From assembly GCF_003349955.1 (NCBI RefSeq), contig NZ_QLKQ01000019.1, positions 28,195 through 92,194 on the forward strand: a DNA stretch of 64,000 nucleotides, in the 5' to 3' direction. The position numbers and the translations under genes were made by a program. This DNA is from Azospirillum brasilense (lineage in GTDB: Bacteria > Pseudomonadota > Alphaproteobacteria > Azospirillales > Azospirillaceae). Below are positions 47,288-56,393 of this stretch, piece by piece (the first letter of the stretch is position 1; each line of letters starts with the position of its first letter). The notes below the pieces were generated by a model. The model was not told where the DNA came from and ran no database searches. It saw only the letters and a program-made list of their open reading frames with translations.

Positions 47288-48442
47288 ATGGTACCTACGA
47301 TGATGGACGTGAATAAACCGTCAAGTGGCACCTTGACCAGGGAGGCGAACCTGAAAACGAGGTCCACCGGCGCGACGATCGAGTTCCAATCCGTCAGGAA
47401 GGCCTATGGATCGGTAAAGGCCCTTCATGATTTCTCCCTGACGATTCATCCGGGCGAGTTCCTGACGATCCTTGGATCGAGCGGGTCCGGCAAAACCACC
47501 GCGCTCAATGCGCTTGCGGGCTTTTCCACGGCCGACTCGGGCGATATCCGCATTGACGGGCGTTCGGTGATCGACGAGCCCCCGGAGCGGCGAAACCTGG
47601 GGATGGTGTTCCAGAACTACTCCCTGTTCCCCCACATGTCGGTGTTCGACAACGTCGCCTTCCCGCTGCGCATGCGCCGTGTGCCGCGCCGGGACATCAG
47701 GGAGCGGGTCGAGCGGGTGCTGGAGATCGTGCGGCTCGGCCCGTTGTCCGATCGCATGCCGCGCGACCTGTCCGGCGGGCAGCAGCAGCGCGTCGCCTTC
47801 GCCCGGGCCATCGTGTTCGAGCCGCCGGTCCTGCTCATGGACGAACCGCTGGGCGCCCTCGACCTCAAGCTGCGCGAGGCGCTGCAGTTCGAGATCAAGG
47901 AGATCCAGCACCAGCTCGGCTGCACCGTGGTCTATGTGACCCACGATCAGCGCGAGGCCCTGGCCATGTCGTCGCGCATCGTCGTGTTGCGCGACGGACG
48001 GATCGAGCAGGTCGGCACGCCGTCCGAAATGTACGACGCGCCGCAAAGCCGCTTCGTCGCCGATTTCATCGGGCAGACCAACCTGCTGGCCGCCGACGTG
48101 GCACAGCCCGGATCGGTGGCCATACCCGAACTCGGCATCACCTATCGGGAAAACGTGTTCACGGCCCGTTCAGGCTCCTGGTACGCGAGCATCCGTCCCG
48201 AGAAGCTGCAGCGCCGCCCGGCCGAGGGATCGGACATCGCGGTGACGGTCACCGTCCAGGAGGCCGTGTTCCTCGGCGACGTGATCGAATACAGCGCCCG
48301 CACCGGTCACGGTGCGCTCATCCACTTCCGGGAACAGAGACGCGACAGGGACCGGGTCCCGGAGCGCGGAGAGACGGCGACCCTCGTTCTTCGCCCGTCC
48401 GACGTCGTCCTCGTTCCGGACCTCGCCAGAACCAGTCGATGA
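47288..48442 (+). CDS. ABC transporter ATP-binding protein (PotA type)
   Basis: A 384-residue ATPase with Walker A (LGSSGSGKTT), Q-loop (FQNYSLFPHM), signature (LSGGQQQR), Walker B (LLMDEPLGALD) and His switch (VTHDQREAL). A TOBE-like C-terminal domain follows, as in polyamine/iron-type importers. The ATG at 47288 is preferred because the 47249 ATG lies in the -10 box; ATGs at 47300/47303 are also possible. It is the first gene of an operon with binding protein and two permeases. Confidence 0.88.
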   Translation: MVPTMMDVNKPSSGTLTREANLKTRSTGATIEFQSVRKAYGSVKALHDFSLTIHPGEFLTILGSSGSGKTTALNALAGFSTADSGDIRIDGRSVIDEPPERRNLGMVFQNYSLFPHMSVFDNVAFPLRMRRVPRRDIRERVERVLEIVRLGPLSDRMPRDLSGGQQQRVAFARAIVFEPPVLLMDEPLGALDLKLREALQFEIKEIQHQLGCTVVYVTHDQREALAMSSRIVVLRDGRIEQVGTPSEMYDAPQSRFVADFIGQTNLLAADVAQPGSVAIPELGITYRENVFTARSGSWYASIRPEKLQRRPAEGSDIAVTVTVQEAVFLGDVIEYSARTGHGALIHFREQRRDRDRVPERGETATLVLRPSDVVLVPDLARTSR

Positions 48443-48464
48443 AATGCTGATAGAGGAGCGTTCT

Positions 48465-49529
48465 ATGAACAAGCTGCTGTGGAGCCTCTCTCTCGGAGCG
48501 GCGCTCGTCGGTGCCGCCGGTGGCGCGGCGCTGGCCCAATCCCGCGACCAGTCGATCGTGATCGCGAATTACGGCGGCGCCTGGGCGGAGACGCTCAACC
48601 GAATCTGCATCCAGCCCTTCACCAAGGAGACGGGGATCACCGTCACGCAGGCCGCGACGGAGGACTCGCTCGCCCAGATCCGCGCCCAGCAGACCACCAA
48701 GAATATTCTGTGGGACATCGCGCCCACCGAGCGGTCCGGTCTGCCGGTGTCGCAGAAGAACGGTTGGCTGGAGCCGATCGACTGGTCGGTGGTCGATCCC
48801 GAGAACAAGCTGCCGCCGATCGCCCGCAAGAGCCACGCCATCGGATCGGTGGCCTATTCCACCACCATCGGCGTGCGCATGGACAAGCTGCCGGAGGGCA
48901 AGACCTTCACCGGCTGGGAGGATTTCTGGGACGTCAAGCAGTTCCCCGGCCCCCGCACACTGCGCAATTCCCCGGCCGAGAACCTGGAATTCGCGCTGAT
49001 CGCCGACGGCGTGAAGCCGTCCGAGGTCTATGACGTGCTCCGTTCGCCGGAAGGCGTGGATCGCGCCTTCAAGAAGCTCGACGAGATCAAGCCGGCGATC
49101 ACCGTATGGTGGACGAGCGGGCAGCAGCCGGTCCAGCTGCTGGCCAGCGGCGAAGTGTTCTACGCGACCGCCTTCAACGGCCGTATCCAGCAGTTGCAGA
49201 AGGACAAGCTCCCGGTCGCGCTGATCTGGAACGGCGGCTCGCTCGACGTCAGCTACTATTCGATCGTCAAGGGCGCCAACAACGCCGCCGCGGCCATGCA
49301 GTTCATGAAGTACTGCTGGAACGAGCCGCGGCGTCTCGCCGAGATCGCCCGCGCCATGCCCTACTCCAGCTTCAACCCCGACCTCTACAAGATCCTGTCG
49401 GCGGAGGAAGCCAGACAACTGCCGACCAGCCCGGAAAACATGGATGTGCAGTTCGCGCTGAACGCCGAGTTCTGGGCCGAAAACCTGCCGCGCATTCAAA
49501 AGCGGTGGGAAACTTGGCGTCTGCAATGA
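48465..49529 (+). CDS. ABC transporter substrate-binding protein (PotD-like)
   Basis: A 354-residue periplasmic binding protein with a Sec signal peptide (LLWSLSLGAALVGAAGG, cleavage near ALAQS). The fold is of the spermidine/putrescine-like class: SIVIANYGGAWAETL, then IRAQQTTKNILWDI and WTSGQQPVQLLASGEV. The ligand is unknown; the downstream CoA ligase and crotonase suggest a small organic acid or betaine rather than polyamine. GAGGAGCG precedes the ATG at 48465, and the stop overlaps the permease gene by four bases. Confidence 0.87.
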   Translation: MNKLLWSLSLGAALVGAAGGAALAQSRDQSIVIANYGGAWAETLNRICIQPFTKETGITVTQAATEDSLAQIRAQQTTKNILWDIAPTERSGLPVSQKNGWLEPIDWSVVDPENKLPPIARKSHAIGSVAYSTTIGVRMDKLPEGKTFTGWEDFWDVKQFPGPRTLRNSPAENLEFALIADGVKPSEVYDVLRSPEGVDRAFKKLDEIKPAITVWWTSGQQPVQLLASGEVFYATAFNGRIQQLQKDKLPVALIWNGGSLDVSYYSIVKGANNAAAAMQFMKYCWNEPRRLAEIARAMPYSSFNPDLYKILSAEEARQLPTSPENMDVQFALNAEFWAENLPRIQKRWETWRLQ

Positions 49530-50422
49530 GCGACGGCGTTTCCATGCCGCGCGATGGGATGGCGGCGGCGCGCCGACGGCGCGCGCCCATCTCCTCCCTC
49601 TGGCTGCTTGCCCCGGCGGCCCTGCTGTTCCTCCTGGCCTTCCTCGTTCCGGTAGGCGAGGTCGCGCTGTGGAGCCTGCAGGGCGACGCCGGGCTGACGG
49701 CGGAGCATTACCGGGAAGCGCTGGGCGCGGGCCCCTACCGCACCATCCTGTTCGGAACGGTGCAGCTCGCCGCCGGCGTGGCCTTCGCCTGCGTCCTGGC
49801 CGGCTACCCCGCCGCCTATTGTCTGGCGTCCTGCCCGCCGCGGCGCCGCACGATGCTCCTCCTGCTCATTCTGACGCCGCTTTGGGTCAGCGTGCTGGTG
49901 CGGACCTTCGGCTGGATCGTCGTCCTGGGCCGCGAGGGATTGGTGAACTCCATGCTGATCGGTGCGGGACTCATCGATGCGCCGCTCCAGATGCTCTACA
50001 GCCGTGGGGCCGTGTACATCGCGATGGTGCAGGTGCTCCTGCCGGTCGCCATCCTGGTCATGTTCTCCAGCATGACGACCATCAACCGCTCCCTGCTGCT
50101 GGCGTCGCGCATCCTCGGCGCCACCCCGTGGCGTGGCTTCCTCCACGTCTTCCTGCCGCTGAGCGCCGGCGGCGCGGTCAACGCGTGGATGCTCACCTTC
50201 GTCCTGGCGCTGGGCTTCTTCATCACCCCGGCGCTGGTCGGCGGGCCGAAGGAAAACATGATCGCGAACATCATCGCGACGCAGATCACGGTGACCCTCG
50301 ACTGGGGGCTGGGTTCGGCTCTCGGGATGGTGCTGCTGGTCGCCGGCTTCCTGATGGTGGGCGCCGTCGCCCTGCTCTTCCGGCGCGTCACCCGGCTGAG
50401 CGGCCATGGAGGGACGCGATGA
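49526..50422 (+). CDS. ABC transporter permease 1 (PotB-like)
   Basis: A 298-residue inner-membrane protein with six hydrophobic helices (SLWLLAPAALLFLLAFLV first). The EAA loop is ASRILGATPWRGFLHVFLPL. Family members form the channel with a second permease. Coupled by ATGA overlaps to both neighbours. Confidence 0.88.
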   Translation: MSDGVSMPRDGMAAARRRRAPISSLWLLAPAALLFLLAFLVPVGEVALWSLQGDAGLTAEHYREALGAGPYRTILFGTVQLAAGVAFACVLAGYPAAYCLASCPPRRRTMLLLLILTPLWVSVLVRTFGWIVVLGREGLVNSMLIGAGLIDAPLQMLYSRGAVYIAMVQVLLPVAILVMFSSMTTINRSLLLASRILGATPWRGFLHVFLPLSAGGAVNAWMLTFVLALGFFITPALVGGPKENMIANIIATQITVTLDWGLGSALGMVLLVAGFLMVGAVALLFRRVTRLSGHGGTR

Positions 50423-51219
50423 AACGAACGCTGTGGGAACAGTCCGGCCGCTACCTCCTGCCCGTCTATTTCGTCGGCGTCCTCCTCTATCTGCTGCTGC
50501 CGCTGCTGCTGGTGGTTCCGATGTCGGTCAGCGAGACCCGCTACCTCAAATTCCCGCCGACCGGCTTCACGCTGCACTGGTACGAGGACTTCTTCGCCAC
50601 GCCCGGCTGGATCGAGGCGACCTGGCGCAGCCTGGTCATCGCCGCCGCCAGCGCGCTGCTGGCGACCGTCGTCGGCACGGCGGCGGCGCTCGTCCTGAGC
50701 CGCGACGGCCGCGCGGTGCGGATCGCGGGACCGATCTTCCTGGGTCCGCAGGTCGTGCCGGTCATCATTCTCGCCCTGGGCACGCTCCTCGTCTTCAGCC
50801 GCTTCGGCCTGTACGGCTCCATGGGCGGCATCGTGCTGGTGCACGCCGTCCTCGCGCTGCCCTTCGTCACGACGACGGTGTCGGGAGCGCTGCGCCAGAC
50901 CGGCGACACGCTCGCCAGGGCCGCCCGGGTGCTGGGTGCCCGGCCGCACGAGGCCTTCTGGCACGTCACGCTGCCGACCATCCGGCCGGCGGTCATCTCC
51001 GCGGGCGTCTTCGCCTTCTTCATCTCCTTCGACGAGCTGGTCATCGCCCTGTTCGTCATGGGCCGCAACGAAACCTTGCCAATGCGGATCTGGGCCGACA
51101 TGCGCCACGATCTGACGCCGGTTGTCGCGGCGGTCGCGTCGCTGCTCATCCTGGCCACCTTTGCCGCGGTTTTCCTGAGCGACCGCATCCAGCGCCGCGC
51201 CGCACGGCGCGCGGGATAA
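50419..51219 (+). CDS. ABC transporter permease 2 (PotC-like)
   Basis: A 266-residue inner-membrane protein with six helices. The EAA loop is AARVLGARPHEAFWHVTLPT, followed by PAVISAGVFAFFISFDELV, a stretch typical of PotC-type permeases. It overlaps permease 1 by four bases. The next gene starts 39 bases later after a short tandem repeat (51231-51263). Confidence 0.88.
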   Translation: MKRTLWEQSGRYLLPVYFVGVLLYLLLPLLLVVPMSVSETRYLKFPPTGFTLHWYEDFFATPGWIEATWRSLVIAAASALLATVVGTAAALVLSRDGRAVRIAGPIFLGPQVVPVIILALGTLLVFSRFGLYGSMGGIVLVHAVLALPFVTTTVSGALRQTGDTLARAARVLGARPHEAFWHVTLPTIRPAVISAGVFAFFISFDELVIALFVMGRNETLPMRIWADMRHDLTPVVAAVASLLILATFAAVFLSDRIQRRAARRAG

Positions 51220-51230
51220 CCGGTCGCGCC

Positions 51231-51263
51231 CCCCTCATCTACGGGCCACCCCTCATCTATGGG
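51231..51263. repeat. Two 15-base direct repeats before CoA ligase
   Basis: CCCCTCATCTACGGG and CCCCTCATCTATGGG are separated by three bases and differ at one position. The second contains the ATG at 51259. They may be a slipped duplication of the translation start region. Confidence 0.5.
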
Positions 51264-52896
51264 AAGAGTGATGTTCGCAGATTTTCGCACGGAAGAGCCC
51301 GACGCTCTCGCCCGCCGTCTGGAAACGGCAACGCTTCCGGATTCGGTGTTCGACCTCCTGGCGCAAACCGCCGCCCGGCACCCGGACGCCCCGGCGTGGC
51401 GCTTCATCGACGACGGTGTCGAGCGGAGCTGGGGCGAGGTGCTGGCCAAGGTCGAAACCGCCGCCGCGGCCTTCGCCGCGCTCGGCATCGGCCCCGGCGT
51501 GCATGTCGCGGTCATGGCCTGGAACCGGGAGGAGTTTCCCATCGCGTGGCTGGCTCTGTCCCGCCTGCAGGCGGTGATGGTGCCGGTGAACGCCACCTAC
51601 ACCTCCCGCGAGGTCGAGTATGTGCTGAAGACCTCGCTCGCCGCCTTCCTCATCCTGGAGGCGGAGTTCCTGCCGCATCTCGACGCGCTTGAGACGGTGT
51701 CGCTCCCCCCGTCCAGCGTCATCGTCATCGGCGATGGGGCGCTGGGCGGGCATCGCCGCTGGCAGGCGCTGATGGACGAGGCGCAGGGCCGCCGTGCACC
51801 GTCCACGCCCCGCTCCGCGGACGCGGTCCTCAATCTCCAGTACACGTCGGGCACCACCGGCTTTTCGAAAGCCTGCATGCTGACCAACGACTACTGGCTT
51901 TGCCTGGGCTTCAGCTCCACCGAGTTCTTCGCCACGGACCTGCGGCGCTTCTATGTGGGATCGAGCTTCTTCTACATGGTCGGGCAGAGGATCCTGCTGA
52001 ACGCGATGGTGAGCGGCGGCTGCGCCTTCTTCCCGCGCAAACCGGGCGCCAAGCGCTTCATGCTCGATGTCGCGCAACTGGAGTGCGACTACTGCGCGCT
52101 GTTCGAAATGGTCTACAAGCAGCCGGCCCGGCCAGCGGATGCGCACAACGCGCTCAAGCTGGCCACCATCTTCGCGTTCGGCCCGGAAAGCCACGCCGAC
52201 TTCCAGCGCCGCTTCGACGTGTACGGGCAGGAGTTCTACGGCATGACCGAGATCGGCGGCGGCACCTACATGCCGGCGCACCGGATCGCCGAGATGACCG
52301 GCTCGGCCAGTTGCGGGGTGGTCGCCCCCTTCCGGGACGCGATGATCGCGGACGAGGACGGCAACCCCGTGCCGACGGGCGCGACCGGGGAGCTTTGCGT
52401 GCGTGGCCGCGGCCTGCTGAAGGGCTATTTCGGAAACGAGGAGGCGACGGCGCAGGCGTTCCGCAAGGGCTGGTTCCGCACCGGCGATCTGGCCCGCGTG
52501 GACTCCTCCGGGTACCACTACATCCTGGGCCGGACCAAGGACATGGTCCGCCGCAGCGGCGAGAACATTTCGGCCCGCGAGGTCGAGGTGGTGCTGCGCA
52601 CGCTCGACGAAGTCCAGGACGCCGCGATCGTTCCGGTTCCCGACGATTACCGCGGCGAGGAGATCAAGGCCTACATCCAGCTGGCGCCGGGGGTCGATCC
52701 CTCGACCTGCACGCCGGCGCGCATCGCCGATCACTGCGGGCGGCATCTCGCGGCCTTCAAGGTGCCCCGCTACTACGAGTATCGCGACTCCTTCCCCCTC
52801 ACGGATTCGCAGCGTGTGCAGAAGAAGCATCTGCTGGCGGAGAAGCCCGACCTCCGCGTCGGTGCGTACGACTGGCAGGACAAGATCTGGCGCTGA
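51259..52896 (+). CDS. AMP-forming acyl-CoA ligase
   Basis: A 545-residue ANL-superfamily ligase that adenylates a carboxylate and transfers it to CoA. Motifs: the AMP-binding loop LQYTSGTTGFSKACM, the adenylate Tyr/Thr segment EFYGMTEIGGGTY, WFRTGDLARVD, and SGENISAREVE followed by the C-terminal catalytic Lys in SQRVQKKHLL. It resembles carnitine/crotonobetaine-CoA ligases as much as short-chain ligases. The start at 51259 is uncertain; ATG 51271 is in frame. It probably activates the substrate of the upstream importer. Confidence 0.87.
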   Translation: MGRVMFADFRTEEPDALARRLETATLPDSVFDLLAQTAARHPDAPAWRFIDDGVERSWGEVLAKVETAAAAFAALGIGPGVHVAVMAWNREEFPIAWLALSRLQAVMVPVNATYTSREVEYVLKTSLAAFLILEAEFLPHLDALETVSLPPSSVIVIGDGALGGHRRWQALMDEAQGRRAPSTPRSADAVLNLQYTSGTTGFSKACMLTNDYWLCLGFSSTEFFATDLRRFYVGSSFFYMVGQRILLNAMVSGGCAFFPRKPGAKRFMLDVAQLECDYCALFEMVYKQPARPADAHNALKLATIFAFGPESHADFQRRFDVYGQEFYGMTEIGGGTYMPAHRIAEMTGSASCGVVAPFRDAMIADEDGNPVPTGATGELCVRGRGLLKGYFGNEEATAQAFRKGWFRTGDLARVDSSGYHYILGRTKDMVRRSGENISAREVEVVLRTLDEVQDAAIVPVPDDYRGEEIKAYIQLAPGVDPSTCTPARIADHCGRHLAAFKVPRYYEYRDSFPLTDSQRVQKKHLLAEKPDLRVGAYDWQDKIWR

Positions 52897-52954
52897 CGCC
52901 TGCACCCCGTCTTCCTGTGAAAAAAGCCAACCGGCCTCGAAGAGGACTTCTGAC

Positions 52955-53722
52955 ATGCCCGAGATTACCGCCCAGACCGAGGGCGCGATCCGCATCCTGA
53001 CCATCTCCAACGAACCCAAGCGCAACGCGTTCGAAGGCACGATGGCCGCGGATTTCCTAGGCCACCTGAACGACGCGGACGGCGACGCCGCCGTGCGGGT
53101 GGTCGTGGTGACGGGCGCCGGCGACATCGCCTTCTCAAGCGGACACGATCTGAACGAAATCGCCTCCGGCGCTCATGCGGCGACGAACCTGGGAGAGGCC
53201 CCGTTCCTGCGCCCGCGGGACATGACGAAGCCGGTCATCGCGGCCGTCAACGGGCACTGCTACGCCGCGGCGCTCATCCTCGCTTTGTCCTGCGACCTGC
53301 GCGTCGCGAGCGTCAACGCGACGTTCGGGTCGCCGGGTGCCCGCCTGGGCATGCTCCCGGAGGGTGGGCAGATCGGCCGGCTGCCGCGGCTGATGTCGTC
53401 CGCCCGCGCCTTGGAACTGATGCTGACGGCCAATCCCCTTCCCGCGGACGAGGCCTACCGAACCGGCTTCGTCAACCGTCTGGCCGGACAGGGCGAGGCG
53501 TTGCAGGAAGCGCTCGTCCTGGCGCGTGCCATCGCCAAGAACGCGCCCTCGGTGGTGGCCGCGATCAAGGCCGGGGTGATCCTGGGCGAGCGCGAGGGGA
53601 TCGACGCCGCCGGCGCCTATGAAGCGGCGGTCGCCCGCCGGCTGGAAAAAGCGGCGGACGCCCGCGAAGGCGTCAGCGCCTTTCTGGAAAAGCGCGCCCC
53701 CGTGTTCCGTGGCGGCGCGTGA
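52955..53722 (+). CDS. Enoyl-CoA hydratase/isomerase (crotonase)
   Basis: A 255-residue crotonase-fold enzyme. The oxyanion-hole segments are IAFSSGHDLNEI and GHCYAAALILALSCDLRVA, and the second helix region has ARLGMLPEGGQIGRLPRL. It acts on a CoA thioester, most likely hydrating or dehydrating it; acryloyl-CoA or crotonobetainyl-CoA are candidates given the neighbours. The ATG at 52955 follows AGAGGACT. Confidence 0.88.
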   Translation: MPEITAQTEGAIRILTISNEPKRNAFEGTMAADFLGHLNDADGDAAVRVVVVTGAGDIAFSSGHDLNEIASGAHAATNLGEAPFLRPRDMTKPVIAAVNGHCYAAALILALSCDLRVASVNATFGSPGARLGMLPEGGQIGRLPRLMSSARALELMLTANPLPADEAYRTGFVNRLAGQGEALQEALVLARAIAKNAPSVVAAIKAGVILGEREGIDAAGAYEAAVARRLEKAADAREGVSAFLEKRAPVFRGGA

Positions 53723-53766
53723 CGGTGCCCATCCGACATTGCCTTCAACGAAAAGAAAGAACCACC

Positions 53767-54762
53767 ATGGCCGAGAACTTCACAGCCTTTGTCATCGAGG
53801 ACGTCGACGGCAAGCCGAAGGGTGGCTTCACGACGCTGACCCTGGCCGACCTGCCGGACAACGATGTGCTGGTCGAGGTCGCCTGCTCCACGCTCAATTA
53901 CAAGGACGGGCTCGCCGTTTCCGGCAAGGGCCGGATCGCCCGAAAGCTGCCGATGGTCGCCGGCATCGACCTCGCCGGCACCGTGGTCGAATCCCGCTCT
54001 CCCGCCTGGAAGCCGGGCGACAAGGTGGTCGTCAACGGCTGGGGCCTGTCGGAAACGCAGTGGGGCGGCTACACCCGCTTTCAGCGCCTGAAGGCGGAGT
54101 GGTTGACCCGTCTGCCGGACGCCTTCTCGTTCGAAGAGGCCATGGGCATCGGCACCGCCGGCTACACCGCCGCGCTGTGCGTGGACGCGCTGGAGCGGTG
54201 GGGCGCGGTCCAGCCGGGCGACAAGGAGGTTCTGGTCACCGGAGCGGCCGGCGGTGTCGGTTCGGTCGCGGTGGCTCTGCTCGCCAAGCGCGGTTACCCG
54301 GTGGTCGCCGCCACCGGCCGGCCCGAAACCCATGATTACCTGCGCAGCCTCGGCGCCAGCGGCTTCATCGACCGCGCCGCCCTTCTGGAAAAGGGTGCCC
54401 CCCTGCAGAAGGAGCGCTGGGCCGGCGGTGTCGATTCGGTGGGCGGGCAGACTCTGGTCAACGCGCTGTCGCAGACGGTCTGGGGCGGTGCCATCGCCGC
54501 TTGCGGCTTGGCCGGCTCGTCCGATCTGCCGGGCACGGTCCTGCCGCACATCCTGCGCAACGTCGCGCTGCTGGGCGTCGATTCCGTCATGGCTCCGCAG
54601 GACCGGCGGAACGCCGCCTGGACACGGCTGGCCCGCGACCTGGATCGCAACGCGCTGAAGACGATGTACGAGGTGCTGCCCTTCGACGCGCTGCCCGAAC
54701 TGGCCACCAGGATTCTCGCCGGGAAAATCCGCGGCCGCGTGGTCGTCGACGTAACCCGTTGA
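53767..54762 (+). CDS. acuI: Acrylyl-CoA reductase-like MDR oxidoreductase (AcuI/YhdH)
   Basis: A 331-residue zinc-free medium-chain reductase. The family signature is TLNYKDGLAVSGKG, then GIDLAGTVVES, and the NADPH loop is VTGAAGGVGSVAVALLAKRGYPVVAATG. AcuI reduces acryloyl-CoA to propionyl-CoA and detoxifies acrylate in DMSP and 3-hydroxypropionate metabolism. With the CoA ligase and crotonase it forms a plausible acrylate or 3-hydroxypropionate route. The symbol is by similarity. Confidence 0.82.
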   Translation: MAENFTAFVIEDVDGKPKGGFTTLTLADLPDNDVLVEVACSTLNYKDGLAVSGKGRIARKLPMVAGIDLAGTVVESRSPAWKPGDKVVVNGWGLSETQWGGYTRFQRLKAEWLTRLPDAFSFEEAMGIGTAGYTAALCVDALERWGAVQPGDKEVLVTGAAGGVGSVAVALLAKRGYPVVAATGRPETHDYLRSLGASGFIDRAALLEKGAPLQKERWAGGVDSVGGQTLVNALSQTVWGGAIAACGLAGSSDLPGTVLPHILRNVALLGVDSVMAPQDRRNAAWTRLARDLDRNALKTMYEVLPFDALPELATRILAGKIRGRVVVDVTR

Positions 54763-54766
54763 GGAC

Positions 54767-54811
54767 GGTTCCGGCCCGTCCGGCAGCCCCGCCCGCTGCG
54801 GAACCTTGCCG
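54767..54811 (+). terminator. Terminator-like hairpin after acuI
   Basis: GGTTCCG pairs with CGGAACC and GCAGC with GCTGC inside it, with a nine-base left bulge. A weak T-containing tail (TTGCCGTTT) follows. Confidence 0.4.
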
Positions 54812-54851
54812 TTTCGTGGCGGGGCTCATCCTTGGGTGTCGCGCACCGCTC

Positions 54852-55068
54852 ATGCCGGGCTTCGTCCTGGACGCCCTGGAGCGGGCGCTGCACGACCACC
54901 GGCCGGCTACGGGCGGCGGTCTCATCCACTACTCCGACCACGACCGGGATCCGGGTGTCCATGGATGACCGGAGCCGCTGGATGAACAACGTTTTGATCG
55001 AACGGCTGTGGCGATCGATGAAGCAAGCGTTTCTGTGCCTCAATGCCGTCCTAAACCTGCGGCGATGA
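54852..55068 (+). pseudogene. IS3-family transposase (OrfB) remnant
   Basis: Two fragments of an IS3-type integrase-like transposase lie in different frames. The first (54852-54968) reads FVLDALERALHDHRP, then GGLIHYSDHDRD, like the catalytic-core H(H/Y)SD(R/Q) segment. The second (54961-55068) reads SMDDRSRWMNNVLIERLWRSM, matching the D-x(n)-ERLWRS end of the core. A frameshift and loss of about 20 residues lie between them. No terminal inverted repeats were found. Confidence 0.7.
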
Positions 55069-55623
55069 TGCACGTTCATCCGCGTCGCCAAGCGCCTCTT
55101 CTCCATGACGGTAAACCCGTGCGAGAGCGGCGTCCTGTGCCGGCGTAAGCACGGCATCGACGGCGCTGAGCAGAGCGGTCTCCTCCTTTTGAATATGCAG
55201 AACCAGGCCGTCGATCAGCTGCTGCCCGAAATGGCGGAAGACGGGCCAGCTTTCCTCATCGAACCCCTCACGCAGAGCCAGAGCACACAGCCGGGCGATG
55301 CGGCGGACCAGCGGGCGCAGGGCTTCGTGGTCGGTCGAGAGGTCGGCCGTCATCTCGTAAGCGGCGGCGGCGGCGATGGGCGGGAAGAGCCACTGCTCTT
55401 CCAGGATAAAGTGCCGTTCGAGGCCCTGGCCCAGTTCCTTGCCGAGGGTGGCGAGCAGACCGCGACCGTCCGCGTCCAGATCTGGGATGTCGTCCTCTGT
55501 GGTGCGCTCCAGGTAGGCTTCGAACGCGTTCAGAAGGTCGATGGTCCGGTGATGATCGTCGTGCAGGAGTTGGCCGGTCTTGCTGTCGGTGTGCATGTCC
55601 GAAATCTTTTGAAAGAAGGTCAC
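55051..55623 (-). CDS. Hemerythrin HHE-domain protein
   Basis: A 190-residue four-helix protein with the di-iron ligand set: DDHHRTIDLL, HFILEEQWLFP (H-x3-E), STDHEALR and LHIQKEETALL (H-x3-E). Such proteins bind O2 or NO or repair iron-sulfur clusters. The GTG at 55623 is chosen because it overlaps the upstream gene's stop in GTGA; the ATG at 55596 would remove nine residues. It overlaps the IS3 remnant by a few bases on the opposite strand. Confidence 0.85.
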   Translation of the reverse strand: MTFFQKISDMHTDSKTGQLLHDDHHRTIDLLNAFEAYLERTTEDDIPDLDADGRGLLATLGKELGQGLERHFILEEQWLFPPIAAAAAYEMTADLSTDHEALRPLVRRIARLCALALREGFDEESWPVFRHFGQQLIDGLVLHIQKEETALLSAVDAVLTPAQDAALARVYRHGEEALGDADERASSPQV

Positions 55624-56246
55624 GCGTCGGGTCGGCCAGTCCAAGCGGCAAGGCTGACCAGTCGAGGGTCGTCGGCGTGGTCCACCAGCATGCGCCGGAC
55701 CCGTTCCTGCCAGAGGGTGCGGAACCGGGCCGCCTCGTCCGCGGATGCCGTGCGGGACAACAGGCGCTGCAGAAGGTCGGGCATCGCCGGATCGACCGGC
55801 ACGACACCGCTGTCGAGCGTTGCCTGCACGCCCACTCCCGTGTCGGTGCGGACGAAGGCCATCGTGCCTTGCATGCCGACCCCGAAGGACAGGAGGTTCC
55901 GGCGGTCGAAGCGTCCACCGATGCCTTTGAAGCCGGTGCTCTCCGTCGCTCCGGTCAGCAGCGTGGCGACGCTTGCCATCACGCCGGCCACACCATCGTC
56001 GGCGGCCTCGCGAACAGACACCGCGACGGCTCCCCGCTCGGGCACCTCATTGGGATACAGACGCTCCAGCGATCGCACGGTCATCAGGTAGGCCCCCGCG
56101 ACGGTCGGGCAGGAATGGCCGGCCAGCCGCACCGCATCGGCATAGCCGTAATCGAGCAGGCCGTCCTCGGCCGCGCCGAGGAACGCGCTGAGCGGATCGC
56201 GCACGACGAGCCGCGGCGCCGCATCATAGAAGGATGGAAATGTCAT
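55620..56246 (-). CDS. FmdE-like domain protein
   Basis: A 208-residue soluble protein. AGHSCPTVAGAYLMTVRSLERLYP near residue 45 resembles the GH-x-C-P-G-x2-x-G-Y core of FmdE-type proteins, with Thr in place of the usual Gly. MAFVRTDTGVGVQATLDSG follows in a likely C-terminal sandwich. It is coupled to the hemerythrin gene by GTGA overlap. FmdE-like proteins are often near molybdenum, heme or NO-related genes; its reaction is unknown. ATG 56246 is chosen. Confidence 0.5.
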   Translation of the reverse strand: MTFPSFYDAAPRLVVRDPLSAFLGAAEDGLLDYGYADAVRLAGHSCPTVAGAYLMTVRSLERLYPNEVPERGAVAVSVREAADDGVAGVMASVATLLTGATESTGFKGIGGRFDRRNLLSFGVGMQGTMAFVRTDTGVGVQATLDSGVVPVDPAMPDLLQRLLSRTASADEAARFRTLWQERVRRMLVDHADDPRLVSLAAWTGRPDA

Positions 56247-56393
56247 GGCCGGATCATGCCATGACGACGCCCGAGCCTCTTTGTGCCTGCGCAAACCGCA
56301 AGCCTTTCGGCATGGCCAAGTTCATCCCAGGCGTCACCGTGCCGCCATTCCATGGGCGGCGGCCCAACGCTCGGGAAGCACAGCGCGCGGACA

